Positions 16,820 to 27,079 of a stretch of 64,000 bases of DNA are shown here, piece after piece. Where the stretch lies: the NCBI RefSeq assembly GCF_010672525.1, contig NZ_JAAHGH010000034.1:1-64000 (forward strand), in the 5' to 3' direction. Each line of letters begins with the position of its first letter. The stretch's first letter is position 1. The stretch comes from Okeania sp. SIO2B3 (lineage in GTDB: Bacteria; Cyanobacteriota; Cyanobacteriia; Cyanobacteriales; Microcoleaceae). The position numbers and the translations under genes are program-made. The notes under the pieces were generated by a model. The model worked only from the letters and a program-made list of their open reading frames with translations. It was not told the origin of the DNA and did not search any database.

Positions 16820-17182
16820 ATGGCCATAGGAGGAGAAAGAACAAAAGCTTTTAAGGTAGATCCACCTGAAAGTGTACACGCTGATTTTAAAAAATTGGTA
16901 CTTGAATATAACACCAATATGCGAGCTAGAGCTTTAGAACTTTTGAAATTGGACATTCAAAATTGGCAGCATGGCACAGATACCTTAAAAGAAAGTATAG
17001 ATAATCAACAGGCAAAACAGGACTGTGCCATCGCTCTGGGATGTTGGAAAATGCTTTTGGAGGGTCGGGTTCCACCAGAACCCGAATTAATCAAGCTCTG
17101 TGCAATTTTTGATGCAGATGCAGCAGAACTAAGGGAAATGTTGAGACAGGCAATAGGAGGAAGAAGGATAAATGGTGTTTAA
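16820..17182 (+). CDS. small regulator-like protein, first gene of the second PAS unit
   Basis: A 120-aa protein with a TAGGAG ribosome site 5 bases before the ATG. Residues 1-55 are an RHH-like or helical start (AFKVDPPESVHADFKKL). Residues 70-112 (QDCAIALGCWKMLLEGRVPP, ELIKLCAIFDADAAELREML) resemble the C-terminal regulator part of the 2653 product. It overlaps the next gene by 11 bases, indicating translational coupling. The arrangement mirrors 2653/3000, so both are probably members of one regulator-plus-PAS family. Confidence 0.6.
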   Translation: MAIGGERTKAFKVDPPESVHADFKKLVLEYNTNMRARALELLKLDIQNWQHGTDTLKESIDNQQAKQDCAIALGCWKMLLEGRVPPEPELIKLCAIFDADAAELREMLRQAIGGRRINGV

Positions 17183-17860
17183 TAAGGTGATGACCCCTGT
17201 GGACTACTCACTTTTAGGGTTGCATTGGGTGAAATTATCAAACGATTTGGTGGCCGTCGTAGGCTGCGATGGTGAACCATTGCCAGTAGATAAAATTCAC
17301 TATCTTATAGATAATGCTTGGGATAAAATAGCTGACGCTTGTGCTGCTAAAGGTTATTCCAAAGCGTTATTGTATGCTTCAGATAATAGACAATATAAAA
17401 TATTAGCTAGTTTAAGTGGGAGTAGTAGTGAATCACTACCACCACAAGAACCATCAGAAAGTTCAGAATTGCTTATCAATGTTCCTGAACCATTAATTAC
17501 CTTACAATTACTGGAAGATTCTGATTTACCTACATATATTAATGCGATCGCTACTCAGAAAAAACTATATGCTAATCATACTGCTCTAAATGCACAAGGA
17601 CAGCCACCTGAAATGTTTCTTCAGGGCAATGCTTATGACTTGAACGATGTAGAAGAGTTGGATTATCGCACCGCTAGAGTGGCGAGAAGTTGGTGGAATA
17701 TGAATATCAAGCTTGGCGATGGTTTTTTGACATCGAAGCTGGTAGATTCAGATTGAAGCGTATGCAGTTTCACTCTAATTTCAAGCAGATTCAATTTTGT
17801 GGTCAACCTTGGTTGGGTCAAGTTTTGGAAGCTGTTGAAACAGGTGTTACAAGACTGTAA
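17172..17860 (+). pseudogene. PAS-like protein gene frameshifted at a T6 run
   Basis: Frame 0 gives 194 aa ending at 17756. The region about 130-170 (KKLYANHTALNAQGQPPEMF) fits a PAS core. After the T6 run at 17723-17728 the frame 0 product soon stops, but the next frame continues FFDIEAGRFRLKRMQFHSNF then KQIQFCGQPWLGQVLEAVE to a TAA at 17858-17860, which looks like the natural PAS C-terminus. One base gained or lost in the T run would restore a product of about 229 aa. It may be a real mutation, phase variation at a homopolymer, programmed slippage, or a sequencing error. Confidence 0.6.
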
Positions 17861-17983
17861 GGTAGTGAGCGATCGCTAAATTAACCAAGCGATCGCTTCA
17901 ATTTAAAATATTCTCTGATGGAAGAATTATCACTGCATGTAGTGTCTTTGCCTAAGTCCTGATATTATGAATATATATTACAG

Positions 17984-19363
17984 ATGGATACAAAACGAAC
18001 TGCGGACTCTATCAAGCTAGATTTTATTTTAGAAACTATCAACTGCAAGTTACTAGAAACCAAAAATCCTCCTTTAAATACTGCAGAAATTATGCTTCTC
18101 CAAGGTATCTGGGATAATAAGACCTATAATATTGTGGCTGAAGAGGCAGGTTACAGCTATGGTTATCTAAGTAGTGTCGTTGCTCCTGAGTTATTTAGAC
18201 GAATTTCTGATATTATTGGTCAAAGGGTGACAAAGAAAAACTGTCGGATGCAACTGCAAATATGTCTCATCCCACAAGCTACCTCAAAAAAAAATGTCCG
18301 ACCTCAACATTCCGAAAAACTTTCTATCAGTATAACACAACTAATGTCACCAAATTTTCCGAGTGGATGTATTTCTCTAAATTCCCCATTTTACATACAA
18401 CGATCTGATATTGAGAAGCAAGTGTATGCAGAAATTGAGAAACCAGGAGCATTGGTGAGAATCAAAGCACCGCAGGAGATGGGCAAAACTTCCCTTATGT
18501 TGAGGGTTATAAGCTATGCAGAAAGATTGGACTATTGCACCGTTAACTTAGACTTACAACAGGTAGACAAAAAAATTTTGAGTGATGATATCAACAAGTT
18601 TTTACGTTGGTTTTGTGCTAATATTGCTTATCAACTAAACCTAGAGCCAAACTTAGATGACTATTGGGATGAAGCTCTTGGGAGCAAAATTAGTTGTCGT
18701 CTATACTTCCGCAACTATTTATTACAGTCAATTAATTCTCCCCTACTTCTAGCTTTAGATGAAGTCAATCATATTTTTGAGTATCCAGAAATAGCAGAAG
18801 ACTTTTTTCCTCTATTGCGATCGTGGTATGAGGAAGCAAAAAGACAACCTGTGTGGCAAAAACTGCGTTTAGTGGTAGTTCACTCCACTGAAATTTATGT
18901 ACCTCTGCAACTGAAACAGTCACCTTTTAATGTGGGGTTACCAATTCAGTTAGGTAGTTTTAGCTTAGAAGCAGTTTTGGAATTAGCCCAATTTTACGGG
19001 ATCAACTGGAGTGATGGAGAAGAAGCACATCTTTTGATGGCAACCACTGGAGGACATCCAGCACTGGTGCATCTGGCTATTTATCATCTGAGTCGAGAAG
19101 ATGTAACAATGAGACAATTATTAGAAACTGCTGCAACATCTACCGGAATTTATGCCTATCATTTGCGACGTCATCAAGTAAAGTTGGAAGAGGAGCCAGA
19201 ATTAGCGATCGCTGTGCAAAATCTTGTCAATACTAATGAACCTATATTATTAGAGCCTATTATTGCTTATAAGTTAAGTAGTATGGGGTTAATTAAGTCC
19301 GATGGAAATAAGGCCACATTAGCTTGTGATTTGTATCGACAGTATTTTGGAAGTCAACAATAA
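17984..19363 (+). CDS. vWA-MoxR-associated HTH / AAA-like (AAA_35) NTPase
   Basis: A 459-aa protein. Residues 20-85 match the vMAP-associated N-terminal HTH (NTAEIMLLQGIWDNKTYNIV, AEEAGYSYGYLSSVVAPEL). Residues 120-450 are an AAA-like NTPase of the AAA_35 type with a Walker A in QEMGKTSLM (about 164-172), Walker B in LLLALDEVN (about 260) and a C-terminal winged-helix region. Such cyanobacterial proteins occur in predicted conflict or signalling systems alongside CHAT, caspase and WD40 proteins, as here. No transmembrane segment. Likely a DNA- or partner-binding switch NTPase; effector partner not identified. Confidence 0.85.
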   Translation: MDTKRTADSIKLDFILETINCKLLETKNPPLNTAEIMLLQGIWDNKTYNIVAEEAGYSYGYLSSVVAPELFRRISDIIGQRVTKKNCRMQLQICLIPQATSKKNVRPQHSEKLSISITQLMSPNFPSGCISLNSPFYIQRSDIEKQVYAEIEKPGALVRIKAPQEMGKTSLMLRVISYAERLDYCTVNLDLQQVDKKILSDDINKFLRWFCANIAYQLNLEPNLDDYWDEALGSKISCRLYFRNYLLQSINSPLLLALDEVNHIFEYPEIAEDFFPLLRSWYEEAKRQPVWQKLRLVVVHSTEIYVPLQLKQSPFNVGLPIQLGSFSLEAVLELAQFYGINWSDGEEAHLLMATTGGHPALVHLAIYHLSREDVTMRQLLETAATSTGIYAYHLRRHQVKLEEEPELAIAVQNLVNTNEPILLEPIIAYKLSSMGLIKSDGNKATLACDLYRQYFGSQQ

Positions 19364-19717
19364 CCTTTTAATAATTAATAATTAACAATTAATAATGGCT
19401 TTTTCTTACAAAAAAAGGGCGAGGCTTTAAACCCAATTTTTCAGTAAAATTACTCCCATCAGAATATTGTTGCCTTCTTATGTTACACTACGGTCGAATC
19501 TTAATTCTGCCATGGCCAATTTTCAACTTATTTATTGGTTTATGTCGATTAAATGGTTAATCTAGCCCACTTTAGTACAAATTTTTGCCTAACCATATTT
19601 TTGAAGTCAGTTAATTGACCTCAAAAACGTCTTATTTCTGTACGAAGTCTTATTTCTGTAAGAAATAGAGACAATTACTCACTTTAAGCACATTTTTCCT
19701 AAGAGGTAGTAATAAGT
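19364..19717. other. non-coding gap
   Basis: 354 bp without a supportable gene. It starts with AATTAATAATTAACAATTAATAAT-like simple sequence and holds two CTTATTTCTGTA copies at about 19631-19665 (the second followed by AGAAATAG), forming a weak hairpin. A weak ribosome site (AGAGGTAG) precedes the gene at 19718. Confidence 0.4.
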
Positions 19718-20860
19718 ATGTTTAACAATGTAGCTAATGGGAATAATATATCATTACCAGGGATGCGTTTAAAAGATGCTCCCCTAGGAAATGGTTCAAC
19801 AGACGATCGGAAGTATCAGATCCTGATAGTTACAGAAAAAAAGGATTCTGACGATATTAACCTAGGATTAACAAGAACACTATATATAGGTACAAAAACT
19901 GAGTTAAAAACTGCGTTAAAAACTGCGTTAGAAACTGCGTTAGAAACTGCGTTAGAAACTGCGTTAGAAGAAAATATTCGTCTGCTTGATGATATGCCTT
20001 CTAAAGGAATAGACATGACAGGCGTATTTTCTAATTTTCAAAGTTTGTCTGTAACAGACGAGATAGTAGGTCAATATAATTTGGTGCGAAGACTTTATCA
20101 ATCTAGAAAACTATCTCAATTGATTGCCAAGTCATGGCTCCCAGAGAATGATATTCAGGAGCGGCTAGAAGGGCAAAGTCAGGGATATAAAAATGATGGA
20201 TATTATACACATGATGATAATGTTAAAAGATTGAGGGTTATCAGGAAACTTTTTCTTACTGGCGACCAACCACTTGATATTAATACAGAAGTAAAACTTC
20301 TTCCTGAAGATGCTTCTGATACTGATGAAGATGCTTCTGATACTGATGAAGATGCTTCTGATACTGATCAGAAATGGGCACAACTAAAAGGAGAGCCTTA
20401 TGTTATAGCGCCAGATCAAAGAAATTGGGATGGTATTTCTTTGAATCTACTGTTTTGTGGACAAGCTTATTTACTGGATGAAGACCAAGGAAAATATATA
20501 CCCCTATGGGTTCCTATTCTTTCCACTTATGAAGCGTGTTCTTTCTACAGTTTATCGATAAATCCGGATAGCTTTACAGGCACGATAGAAGAGATCAAAC
20601 AGAAAGGTATAGCCAATCCTCGGCCTCCTTACTACACAGCATCAATTCCTTATCCTCCACGCCCTAATTTTGGTACAGATAGTGAAGCTCAGAATTATCA
20701 CAATTCTATGGTAGAAAAATGGGCAAATGCAAAGGACATCTCAGATAAGACGGAAGATTTACCATTTTGTCAAAGACCTTGGGATGATCAAGCTGGAATC
20801 CAAGTCAAATTTGTTACTTCTCCTTATCCTTATGTACCAATGAGTTGTTCTTGTTGTTAA
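19718..20860 (+). CDS. orphan repeat-containing protein with cysteine tail
   Basis: A 380-aa protein, no family recognised. Residues 65-88 are an alanine/leucine 4-residue repeat (ALKTALKTALETALETALET), encoded by 12-bp DNA repeats and likely an amphipathic helix. Residues 197-217 are three copies of DASDTDE from 21-bp repeats. The rest is unremarkable soluble sequence with proline-rich YYTASIPYPPRPNFG near 315, ending MSCSCC. The terminal Cys cluster might bind metal or be modified. It lies alone between the vMAP ATPase and the giant kinase. Both DNA repeats are expandable, so length may vary between strains. Function not inferable. Confidence 0.65.
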   Translation: MFNNVANGNNISLPGMRLKDAPLGNGSTDDRKYQILIVTEKKDSDDINLGLTRTLYIGTKTELKTALKTALETALETALETALEENIRLLDDMPSKGIDMTGVFSNFQSLSVTDEIVGQYNLVRRLYQSRKLSQLIAKSWLPENDIQERLEGQSQGYKNDGYYTHDDNVKRLRVIRKLFLTGDQPLDINTEVKLLPEDASDTDEDASDTDEDASDTDQKWAQLKGEPYVIAPDQRNWDGISLNLLFCGQAYLLDEDQGKYIPLWVPILSTYEACSFYSLSINPDSFTGTIEEIKQKGIANPRPPYYTASIPYPPRPNFGTDSEAQNYHNSMVEKWANAKDISDKTEDLPFCQRPWDDQAGIQVKFVTSPYPYVPMSCSCC

Positions 20861-20903
20861 TTAGTTGAGATTTGTGAGTACAACCTGTTTGTGTGAAAAG
20901 TCT

Positions 20904-20932
20904 TAGGGTTGCAGCGAGTCGCTGCAACCCTA
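20904..20932. repeat. 29-bp near-perfect palindrome
   Basis: TAGGGTTGCAGCGA and TCGCTGCAACCCTA are exact complements with a single G between them, 43 bases after the preceding stop. There is no T tail; it resembles a dispersed palindromic repeat more than a terminator, though it could form a cruciform or stabilise the mRNA end. Confidence 0.55.
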
Positions 20933-21050
20933 CATAAAAGGATAATGTCGTTCCGAGCTCTTGCCAGGGAAGTTGGCCAATGTCCACAGAGAATTCAGTT
21001 AGAGATTATCATAGGTTATAAAGTATAACCAACAGTTACTAACTCTAACT

Positions 21051-24000
21051 ATGAACGTCAAAATTGATTACGAAATTATTAGTAAAATCTATGAAAGTGC
21101 AAACTCATTAATTTATCGAGCTATTAAGACCGATAAAAGTCCTATTATTTTAAAAATTCTCAAGGAAAACTACCCGACAAAATCAGAGCTAATTAGATAT
21201 CAACAGGAATATGAAATTACTAAGTCTTTGAATTCAAATCGCATCATTAAGGCTTATAATATACAGCGACATGAGAATAGTCTAGCAATACTTATAGAAG
21301 ACTTTGGTGGTAGTTCTTTAAATCATCTAATGTTGGAAAATAAATTCAACTTAGAAGAATTTTTAGTTATTGCAATTCAAATCACTGAGAGTCTAGCTTC
21401 TATCCATGAAGCAAACATTATTCACAAAGATATTAATCCTGCTAATATTGTTTATAACCGCCAAACTAAAGAACTCAAAATTATTGATTTCGGTATCTCT
21501 ACTCGTTTAGCTTGGGAAAATTCTACGATTGACAACCCCAATCTCCTAGAGGGAACTTTAGCCTATATATCACCGGAGCAAACAGGTAGGATGAATCGGG
21601 GAGTAGATTACCGTACTGACTTTTATGCTTTGGGTGTCACCTTTTATGAATTACTAACTCATCAACTACCATTTACTACAACCGATCCAATGGAGTTAGT
21701 ACATTGTCATATTGCTCAACAACCAATACCTCCTTCTGAGAAAAATTCTGAGATTCCCCAGTCAATTTCTCAAATTGTGATGAGATTGTTAGCTAAAATT
21801 CCAGAAGCTCGATATCAGAGTGCTTGGGGATTAAAAGCAGATTTGTTAGCTTGTTTACATGAGTTGCGAACTAAGGGTGAGATTGCAGATTTATCCCTAA
21901 ACTATCACGATATTACCGATAAGTTTCAAATTCCCCACAAACTCTATGGTCGCGAAGCAGAAGTACAACAATTATTAGCCACCTTTGAACGAGTGAGTCA
22001 AGGTGCAACTGAGTTAATGCTTGTTTCTGGTTATTCAGGAATAGGTAAATCAGGTTTAGTCAATGAAATTTCTTACCCAATAGTACAAAAAAAAGGATAT
22101 TTTATCTCTGGTAAATTCGATCAATATAAGCGAAATATCCCCTATGATTCTCTAATTCAATCATTTCAAGATTTAGTTAAGCAGATACTAACAGAAACTG
22201 AAATCCAAATCCAAACTTGGAAGAAAAAAATTTTAGATAAGCTTGGTAGTAATAGTCAAGTTATTATTGATGTAATTCCCGAATTAGAACTAATTATTGG
22301 CAAACAGCCACCTGTACCTCAACTTAGTTCAAGTGAGTCAAAAAATCGTTTCAACTTAGTTTTTCAAAAATTAACTGGTGTTTTCAGTCAACAAAAACAT
22401 CCCCTCGTTCTTTTCTTAGATGATTTGCAATGGACAGATTCAGCCTCTCTAGAACTAATTGAAAAACTAATCACTAATCCAGACAGTCAATACTTATTAA
22501 TAATAGGAACATATCGAGATAATGAGGTAGATGCAACCCATCCTTTAATGGTTGCTTTCGAGCGGATGAAAAATCTCAAAGTCAAGATTAATAATATTAT
22601 TCTTCATCCATTAGGAATTGATCATATAAACCAATTAGTTGCCGATACCCTGAATTGTTCACTAGAAAGGTCAAAACCTTTAGCTAAATTGCTGCTGAAT
22701 AAAACTCATGGCAATCCATTTTTTTTAATTCAGTTATTCCAATCCTTATCTCAAGAAAAACTGGTCGTTTTTAATCCTTCTGAGTCTAAAAATAAAGAGG
22801 AATTCTGGGAGTGGGATATTGAAAGAATTGAAACAGTGGAGATAACAGATAATGTAGTTCAATTAATGCTCAATAAAATTAATAAACTTGATGATTTAGC
22901 AATAAAAATCATCAAATTAGCTAGCTGTATTGGTAATCAGTTTACTTTCGATATTCTCTGTTTTATTAATAGCAAACCTTCATCAGAAACAGCAATTGAA
23001 CTGTGGCCAGCTCTCCAAGAGGGTTTGATTTTACCTTTAAACAACGCCTACAAAATTCCTCTAGTTCACAGGGAAATTAAGTCTATTGAAGAGCTAAATT
23101 ATATTCGTTATCAATTTTTACATGACCGAGTTCAGGAAGCCTCTTATGCTCTAATTTCAGATGACAAGAAAAAAGAAATTCACAAAAAAATTGGCGAATG
23201 GCTTCTAGAAAGAACTAAAGGAAAAGATTGGGAAGAAAATATTTTTGAGATTGTCAACCACTTAAATATTAGCAGAGAACTCAGCGAAACTCAATCAGAG
23301 AGAAATAAGTTGGCTGAATTAAATTTGAGAGCTGCTAAAAAAGCTAAAGCAGCGAGCGCTTATAAATCAGCTCTCCAATATGTAGAAATAAGTCTTGAAC
23401 TCTTACCATCAAATAGCTGGACTGAACAATATAATTTAACTTTAAATATTTATGTAGAAGCTGTAGAACTATATTTTTTAAATACTGATTTTCCAGAAGC
23501 AGAAAAACAAGCTGATTATGTTTTAAAAAAAGCCAAAACTAACATTGAGAGAGTCAATGTTTATGAATTTAAAATTCATTCGTATCTATGTAGGATTAAG
23601 TTTAATGATGCCATAGAAACTGCAAAAGAAGTTTTAGAGGAGCTAGGATTTCCTCTTCCTGAAAAACATATTAAATCTCAGACGTTACTAGCAAAGTTTA
23701 AAAGAAAATTGTCATTAGAAGGAAAGCAAGTTGAGGATTTAGTAAATTTACCAACGATGACCGATCCCTACAAACTTGCAGCTCTGAGAATTATGCTTTC
23801 TATTAATGCTATTACCCATATTGCAGCTCCCTCCTTGCATGGTCCTATTTTACTCACGATAATCAATTTCTGTATTGAATATGGTAATTCATCATTTGCA
23901 GCAGCAGCTTATGTTTCTACTAGTTCTCGTCTAATTGAAATGAAAGAAATTGATTTAGCGTATCAGCTTTCTAAATTATCTTTAAAGCTTTTAGATAAAT

Positions 24001-26786
24001 TCAATGCTAATCAATTCAAAGCTAGAATTTGTTTGGCATTTAATTCTTGTGCTAGGTACTATAAAGAGCATATTCGAGGAACAATAGAACCATTGCTTGA
24101 TGGAATTAATAGCGGTATTGAAACTGGAGATTTTGAATTTGCTAGTTATTGTGCAATTAATTATTGTTTCCACTCATTTTTGGTAGGAGAAAATCTTGAA
24201 GTAGTGAGAAAGAAGTATGATGATTATATTAATTTAATAGTCAAGCTAGGACAGAGTTATGCAGTTACATATACTAAAGTATGCCTGCAAATCGCTTTAA
24301 ATTTTTTAGGACAATCAGAAAATAAATTAAATTTATTTCCTGAAGATTTTGATGAATTGAAATTGCAACAAAATTTAGAAGAAATAGGAGATGGTTCTAC
24401 GTTAAATGTTTTATACTTTGCTAGATTGTTACTGCTTTATTTTTTCAAAGACTTTAATAATTCTGTTGAAGTAGCAACAGTAGGAGAAAAATACGAAGAA
24501 TATGCTGGTGGTCTTATTACATTTTCTCAAAATAATTTTTACTATTCTTTAGCACTCCTCGCTGTTTGTATTGATCGGGATAAAACTAAGCAGGATATAT
24601 ATTTAAAAAAAGTTTCAATCAATCAAAACTCTATGAAGTTTTGGGCTGAAAATGCTCCAATGAATTTCCAGCACAAATACGATTTAGTAGAAGCAGAAAA
24701 GGCAAGAGTGCTAGGAAACTATTGGCAAGCAGAAGAATTTTATGAAAGAGCAATTCAAGGAGCAAAAAAATATGAATTTATCCACGAAGAAGCCCTAGCT
24801 TACGAACGAGCATCCGAGTTTTATTTAGCAGTAGGAAGAGAAGAAATTGGGAAAATTTATCTCAGAAATGCTCATCATTGTTACATCCGTTGGGGTGCTA
24901 AAGCTAAAGTCAAACAATTAGAATCAGAATATCCCCAGTATTTATTAGAAATAGCAAATAAAACTAAATCAAAAATTATTGATACAAGTAATTCTACCTC
25001 TGAAACTGATGGAGAAATTCTCGACTTAGCTACAGTTATTAAAGTATATAACGCAATTTCTGGTGAAATAAAACTGGAAAATCTTCTGCACAATTTAATG
25101 AAAATTGTCATTGAAAATGCTGGAGCGCAAACAGGCTTTTTAATTCTCAACCACAAAGATAGTTGGGTTATTGAAGCTCAAGGAAAAATAGATAGCGATG
25201 AAGTTACAATCTTACAATCAATTCCTATCGAATTTGTAGACCCAGAAACATCAATTCCGATTTTACCAACCACGATTATCAATTATGTAGCCCGCAGTCA
25301 AGAAAATATCGTTCTCAAAGATGCAGCTCACGAAGGATTATTTATTAATGACCCTTATATTATTGCCACACAAACTAAATCAATTCTCTGTATTCCATTA
25401 ATTAATCAAAGTCAATTAAGAGGAATTGTTTATTTAGAAAATAATTTAACTACAGACACATTCACAACAAAAAGAGTCGAACTATTAAAAATATTATCCG
25501 CTCAAGCTGCAATTTCCATCGACAATTCCAGACTGTATCAAACTCTAGAACAAAGAGTCGAAGAACGCACAAAAGAACTGTCTCAAACCTTAGAAATTCT
25601 TAAAGAAACTCAAGCAGAACTTATCTTTGAAAATGAGCTACTAAAAACTGCCGAATCTAGCTCTAATTTTGATTATCAAGTAGGAGGAAGTTTGCCGATG
25701 GATGCTCCTACTTATGTAGTCCGACAAACAGACCGCACTCTCTATCAAGCCTTAAAAAAAGGTCAGTTTTGTTATGTTTTGAATCCCCGACAAATGGGTA
25801 AATCTAGTCTTATGGTGAGGATGATACACCATCTCAACCATGAAGGATATCATTGTGCTGCTATAGATTTAACCAGCATCGGTGGTAAAAATATGACCAT
25901 AGAACAATGGTATAAAGGATTAGCCGTCGATCTATGGTGCAGTTTTGATTTAGTAACCACAGTTAATTTAAAAGCTTGGTGGAATGACCGATTAGATATT
26001 TCTCCCTTACAAAGATTCGATAGATTTCTACAAGATATTTTATTAGTTGAACTGAATAATAACGAAAGTCAACCTCCAAAAAAAGTCTTCATTTTTATTG
26101 ATGAAATTGATAGTATTTTAGGCTTAAAAATTCCGGTGGATAACTTTTTTGCCATGATTCGGTCTTGTTACAATAAACGAATGATTAATCCCAAATCTAG
26201 ATATCAGCATCTCACCTTTGCCTTTTTTGGGGTAGCAACTCCTTCCGAATTAATGACTGATATTAGGAGAACTCCTTTTAATATCGGTAAAGCAATTGAA
26301 TTAGAAAGCTTTAAACCACATGAAGCACAACCTTTATTATTGGGAATAGCTGAAAAAGTTAGTAATCCTCAAACTATTCTTCAAGAAATATTAAACTGGA
26401 CTGGAGGACAGCCTTTTTTAACTCAAAAACTATGTCGGTTTATTCGTGATTCAAAAATATCTATTCCTGTTAATGGTGAAGCAGAATGGATAGAGAATTT
26501 AGTACAAGAAAAAATTCTGACAAATTGGGAAGCTCAAGATGAACCGGAGCATTTAAAAACGATTCGCGATCGCATTCTTCATAGTACACAGCAAAGGAAT
26601 AAACTACTGCAATTGTATAGACAAATATTAGTAGAAGGGTCGGTAATGGCAATTAATAGTCCAGAAGAAAAAGAGTTGTTGTTGTCGGGGTTAGTGGTAA
26701 AGGAAGGGAGAGTTATCAAGGTTTATAACCGTATTTATGAATGGGTATTTGACAGTAATTGGGTAGAGATGGCCGAGCTTGCTTAG
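21051..26786 (+). CDS. giant Ser/Thr kinase - STAND ATPase - GAF - AAA_35 fusion
   Basis: A 1911-aa protein. Residues 8-270 are a eukaryotic-type kinase with HKDINPANI (catalytic Asp about 127), DFG and APE-like SPEQ. Residues 300-750 are an AAA/STAND ATPase (GREAEVQQL, Walker [11 protein letters not shown] about 325-334, FLDDLQWTD Walker B). Residues 750-1310 are helical TPR-like repeats. A GAF domain covers about 1345-1490, then a coiled coil with [12 protein letters not shown]. In the well-known cyanobacterial relatives this linker leads into a histidine kinase; here it leads to an AAA_35 domain (about 1545-1911) with [11 protein letters not shown] and [11 protein letters not shown]. So the output is an NTPase, not a phosphorelay. 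All kinase residues seem intact. Upstream and downstream genes appear unrelated. Confidence 0.9.
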   Translation: MNVKIDYEIISKIYESANSLIYRAIKTDKSPIILKILKENYPTKSELIRYQQEYEITKSLNSNRIIKAYNIQRHENSLAILIEDFGGSSLNHLMLENKFNLEEFLVIAIQITESLASIHEANIIHKDINPANIVYNRQTKELKIIDFGISTRLAWENSTIDNPNLLEGTLAYISPEQTGRMNRGVDYRTDFYALGVTFYELLTHQLPFTTTDPMELVHCHIAQQPIPPSEKNSEIPQSISQIVMRLLAKIPEARYQSAWGLKADLLACLHELRTKGEIADLSLNYHDITDKFQIPHKLYGREAEVQQLLATFERVSQGATELMLVSGYSGIGKSGLVNEISYPIVQKKGYFISGKFDQYKRNIPYDSLIQSFQDLVKQILTETEIQIQTWKKKILDKLGSNSQVIIDVIPELELIIGKQPPVPQLSSSESKNRFNLVFQKLTGVFSQQKHPLVLFLDDLQWTDSASLELIEKLITNPDSQYLLIIGTYRDNEVDATHPLMVAFERMKNLKVKINNIILHPLGIDHINQLVADTLNCSLERSKPLAKLLLNKTHGNPFFLIQLFQSLSQEKLVVFNPSESKNKEEFWEWDIERIETVEITDNVVQLMLNKINKLDDLAIKIIKLASCIGNQFTFDILCFINSKPSSETAIELWPALQEGLILPLNNAYKIPLVHREIKSIEELNYIRYQFLHDRVQEASYALISDDKKKEIHKKIGEWLLERTKGKDWEENIFEIVNHLNISRELSETQSERNKLAELNLRAAKKAKAASAYKSALQYVEISLELLPSNSWTEQYNLTLNIYVEAVELYFLNTDFPEAEKQADYVLKKAKTNIERVNVYEFKIHSYLCRIKFNDAIETAKEVLEELGFPLPEKHIKSQTLLAKFKRKLSLEGKQVEDLVNLPTMTDPYKLAALRIMLSINAITHIAAPSLHGPILLTIINFCIEYGNSSFAAAAYVSTSSRLIEMKEIDLAYQLSKLSLKLLDKFNANQFKARICLAFNSCARYYKEHIRGTIEPLLDGINSGIETGDFEFASYCAINYCFHSFLVGENLEVVRKKYDDYINLIVKLGQSYAVTYTKVCLQIALNFLGQSENKLNLFPEDFDELKLQQNLEEIGDGSTLNVLYFARLLLLYFFKDFNNSVEVATVGEKYEEYAGGLITFSQNNFYYSLALLAVCIDRDKTKQDIYLKKVSINQNSMKFWAENAPMNFQHKYDLVEAEKARVLGNYWQAEEFYERAIQGAKKYEFIHEEALAYERASEFYLAVGREEIGKIYLRNAHHCYIRWGAKAKVKQLESEYPQYLLEIANKTKSKIIDTSNSTSETDGEILDLATVIKVYNAISGEIKLENLLHNLMKIVIENAGAQTGFLILNHKDSWVIEAQGKIDSDEVTILQSIPIEFVDPETSIPILPTTIINYVARSQENIVLKDAAHEGLFINDPYIIATQTKSILCIPLINQSQLRGIVYLENNLTTDTFTTKRVELLKILSAQAAISIDNSRLYQTLEQRVEERTKELSQTLEILKETQAELIFENELLKTAESSSNFDYQVGGSLPMDAPTYVVRQTDRTLYQALKKGQFCYVLNPRQMGKSSLMVRMIHHLNHEGYHCAAIDLTSIGGKNMTIEQWYKGLAVDLWCSFDLVTTVNLKAWWNDRLDISPLQRFDRFLQDILLVELNNNESQPPKKVFIFIDEIDSILGLKIPVDNFFAMIRSCYNKRMINPKSRYQHLTFAFFGVATPSELMTDIRRTPFNIGKAIELESFKPHEAQPLLLGIAEKVSNPQTILQEILNWTGGQPFLTQKLCRFIRDSKISIPVNGEAEWIENLVQEKILTNWEAQDEPEHLKTIRDRILHSTQQRNKLLQLYRQILVEGSVMAINSPEEKELLLSGLVVKEGRVIKVYNRIYEWVFDSNWVEMAELA

Positions 26787-27079
26787 GGGATAAAATTCTA
26801 CAATGTGGCCGCATTAATGAGGCTTTCAGTAAATTTCCGGGGACGATATAAAGTTTATATAAAGTTGTCTAAAAAATCATATAAAGTTTATATAAAGTTT
26901 ATGGATTGTGTTTTTACTTTTGGTGCAAGTATATTGGTAACAGCTCAGAGAACAACACTCAAAACAAGTTTTTTCTTTGTGCGATCGCGAAATTCTCTCA
27001 GTCTAATTAATTAGTAATTCTGAAGTATTCAGAGTATAAAGTCTGAGAAGAAATTGAAATTGAAAATGGAGATCAACCA
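26787..27079. promoter_or_regulatory. intergenic region with two 21-bp direct repeats
   Basis: 293 bp between the kinase and the first secreted protein. A 21-bp unit, itself a doubled TATAAAGTT, occurs at 26846-26866 and 26879-26899, 33 bp apart. This iteron-like pair lies about 180-230 bp upstream of the eCIS-side genes and may bind a regulator. A GCGATCGC lies near 26982. The open frame at 26805-27014 is made of these repeats and I do not call it a gene. Confidence 0.45.

Noticed and set aside
26805-27014. Open frame between the kinase and secreted-protein genes
   Set aside because: Composed of the TATAAAGTT repeats, no ribosome site, no family features.
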